64,000 nucleotides of DNA, taken from contig JAKLJI010000005.1 in the NCBI GenBank assembly GCA_023151275.1, positions 62,001 through 126,000 on the forward strand. The letters run 5' to 3'. The stretch comes from Bacteroidia bacterium (GTDB lineage: Bacteria > Bacteroidota > Bacteroidia > UKL13-3). The notes under the pieces are model-generated. The model was not told where the DNA came from, did no database searches, and saw only the letters and a program-made list of their open reading frames with translations. This document shows positions 63,263 through 64,000 of this stretch, piece after piece; position 1 is the first letter of the stretch, and each line of letters starts with the position of its first letter. A program made the position numbers and the translations under genes.

Positions 63263-63680
63263 GCTATGGCCATTTGTTAGAAGGAGCTAAAGGCTATGGC
63301 TTTTGGCTATAGCTATAGCTGATTTGAAAAAAATGATTCATTTCCCAAATTCAAAATGTGCAACCCCTACAATAATGCCACCCCTAACGGGGTTGGAATC
63401 TTGTTGCAATAGTTTCGCAAATTTCAAAGGCTAATCCGCCGAAGGCGGAAAAGCAAAAGGCCCAAAATTGAAAATCGTTCACAAAATTCAAAGCCAAAGG
63501 CAAACGGCTAAAAGCCAATGGCCCCGAATTTAAAATCGTTCACAAATCCAAAGCCATCGCTCACCAATTGCAAATCGTTTACGAATTTCACAAAAAGCTA
63601 AGGGCAAATGGCAAAAGCCAATAGCCCTGAATTTAATATCGTTCACGAAATCCAAGCCATCGCCAATAGCTATAGCCATC
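63263..63680. repeat. Long direct repeat, right copy
   Basis: The second copy of the repeat at 62198-62668, in the same orientation, differing by scattered substitutions and by a 62-base deletion that removes the CCCGCC hairpin and one AATAATGCCACCCCTA unit. From the ACGGGGTTGG segment onward the two copies align without gaps for over 200 bases. The hairpin TCCGCC-GAA-GGCGGA is perfect here. Bases 63681-63768 hold similar AT-rich, GCCAATGG-like sequence and no gene. Confidence 0.85.
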
Positions 63681-63768
63681 GTTCAACAATTTAAATCGTT
63701 CACAATGTCAGCCAAGGGCCAATTGCTAATGGCTAAAGGCCCAGAATTGAAAATCCTCTGCGAAAACC

Positions 63769-64000
63769 CTAATCGTCTCCGCCTTTTTTGGATTTCTTCT
63801 CGCGGTTTTGAACGTACTCTTCACGCATATCTTTTAGGGCCTGAAGATCTTTCAACTCGCAGTTGCACTTGGTTGGTGATGCACTGGTGTAATAGAGCAA
63901 TTCAGAATATTCGGCACTAACAAAAAGCTTGTGGCAGGTTGATTCGCTTTTGGAATAGAAAAAATAAATAACCGAATTGTCCTGTTTGAGGATGGCACGC
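63769..64000 (-). CDS. Hypothetical protein, 5' end beyond window (partial)
   Basis: The last 77 codons of a gene whose start lies outside the window. The readable end runs RAILKQDNSVIYFFYSKSES, includes three cysteines (CHKLF, KCNCEL) and ends in a charged tail (REEYVQNREKKSKKGGDD) before a TAG. The Lys/Glu-rich end and regular codon use make it a plausible real gene. No family is recognised and no function can be proposed. Confidence 0.6.
   Translation of the reverse strand, partial: RAILKQDNSVIYFFYSKSESTCHKLFVSAEYSELLYYTSASPTKCNCELKDLQALKDMREEYVQNREKKSKKGGDD

Overview
This window is chromosomal DNA from a member of the Bacteroidota. The evidence is consistent across the window. Three secreted proteins end in type IX secretion (T9SS) sorting domains. 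Shine-Dalgarno sequences are mostly absent. Promoters fit the Bacteroidota consensus TTTG-N19-20-TAnnTTTG, including in front of both tRNA genes. PKD-repeat surface proteins, a eukaryote-like NADP isocitrate dehydrogenase, DUF1573 proteins and a fused branched-chain E1 also fit. I cannot assign a genus. No phage, insertion sequence or CRISPR array is visible.

Layout. 0-5.6 kb: a methionine/glutamine aminotransferase with its omega-amidase, an N-acetylglucosamine-kinase-like protein, a DUF2079 membrane protein and a 2-oxoglutarate/Fe(II) oxygenase. 5.7-11.8 kb: an envelope locus with an 11-repeat PKD T9SS protein, an ECF sigma factor, an inner-membrane-anchored protein fused to a predicted outer-membrane beta-barrel, and a PKD-like lipoprotein. 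11.8-19.1 kb: icd, a TonB-dependent-receptor-like protein with a LytS/LytTR two-component system, and NifU/Mrp iron-sulfur proteins. 19-31 kb: two very large T9SS cargo proteins, a 2604-residue parallel beta-helix protein and a 1320-residue protein with two deacetylase-like modules. 31.4-31.9 kb: tRNA-Pro and tRNA-Ser. 32-39 kb: a double-AAA CbxX/CfqX-type ATPase, an OmpR regulator with a TPR histidine kinase, a TPR protein and a decayed methyltransferase gene. 39.9-50.9 kb: housekeeping genes psd, glutamate dehydrogenase, cdsA, dusB, tonB, purD, folA and dnaA. 51-62 kb: a split 5'-nucleotidase in an operon with a methylmalonyl-CoA-mutase-like subunit, ftsK, a LolA-like protein, two DUF1573 proteins and the fused E1 alpha/beta dehydrogenase. 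62.2-64 kb: a YefM/YoeB toxin-antitoxin pair between two long direct repeats, then a gene cut by the window edge.

The items most worth a second look are: (1) two copies of a roughly 190-bp intergenic element (17.6 and 39.7 kb) whose hairpin stems differ in sequence but keep pairing, a covariation pattern that suggests an undescribed structured element; (2) the yefM-yoeB cassette flanked by 420-470-bp direct repeats; (3) the sigma-factor locus, whose partner protein appears to reach from the cytoplasm to the outer membrane in one polypeptide. All functions are from reading the sequence. No database search was run.
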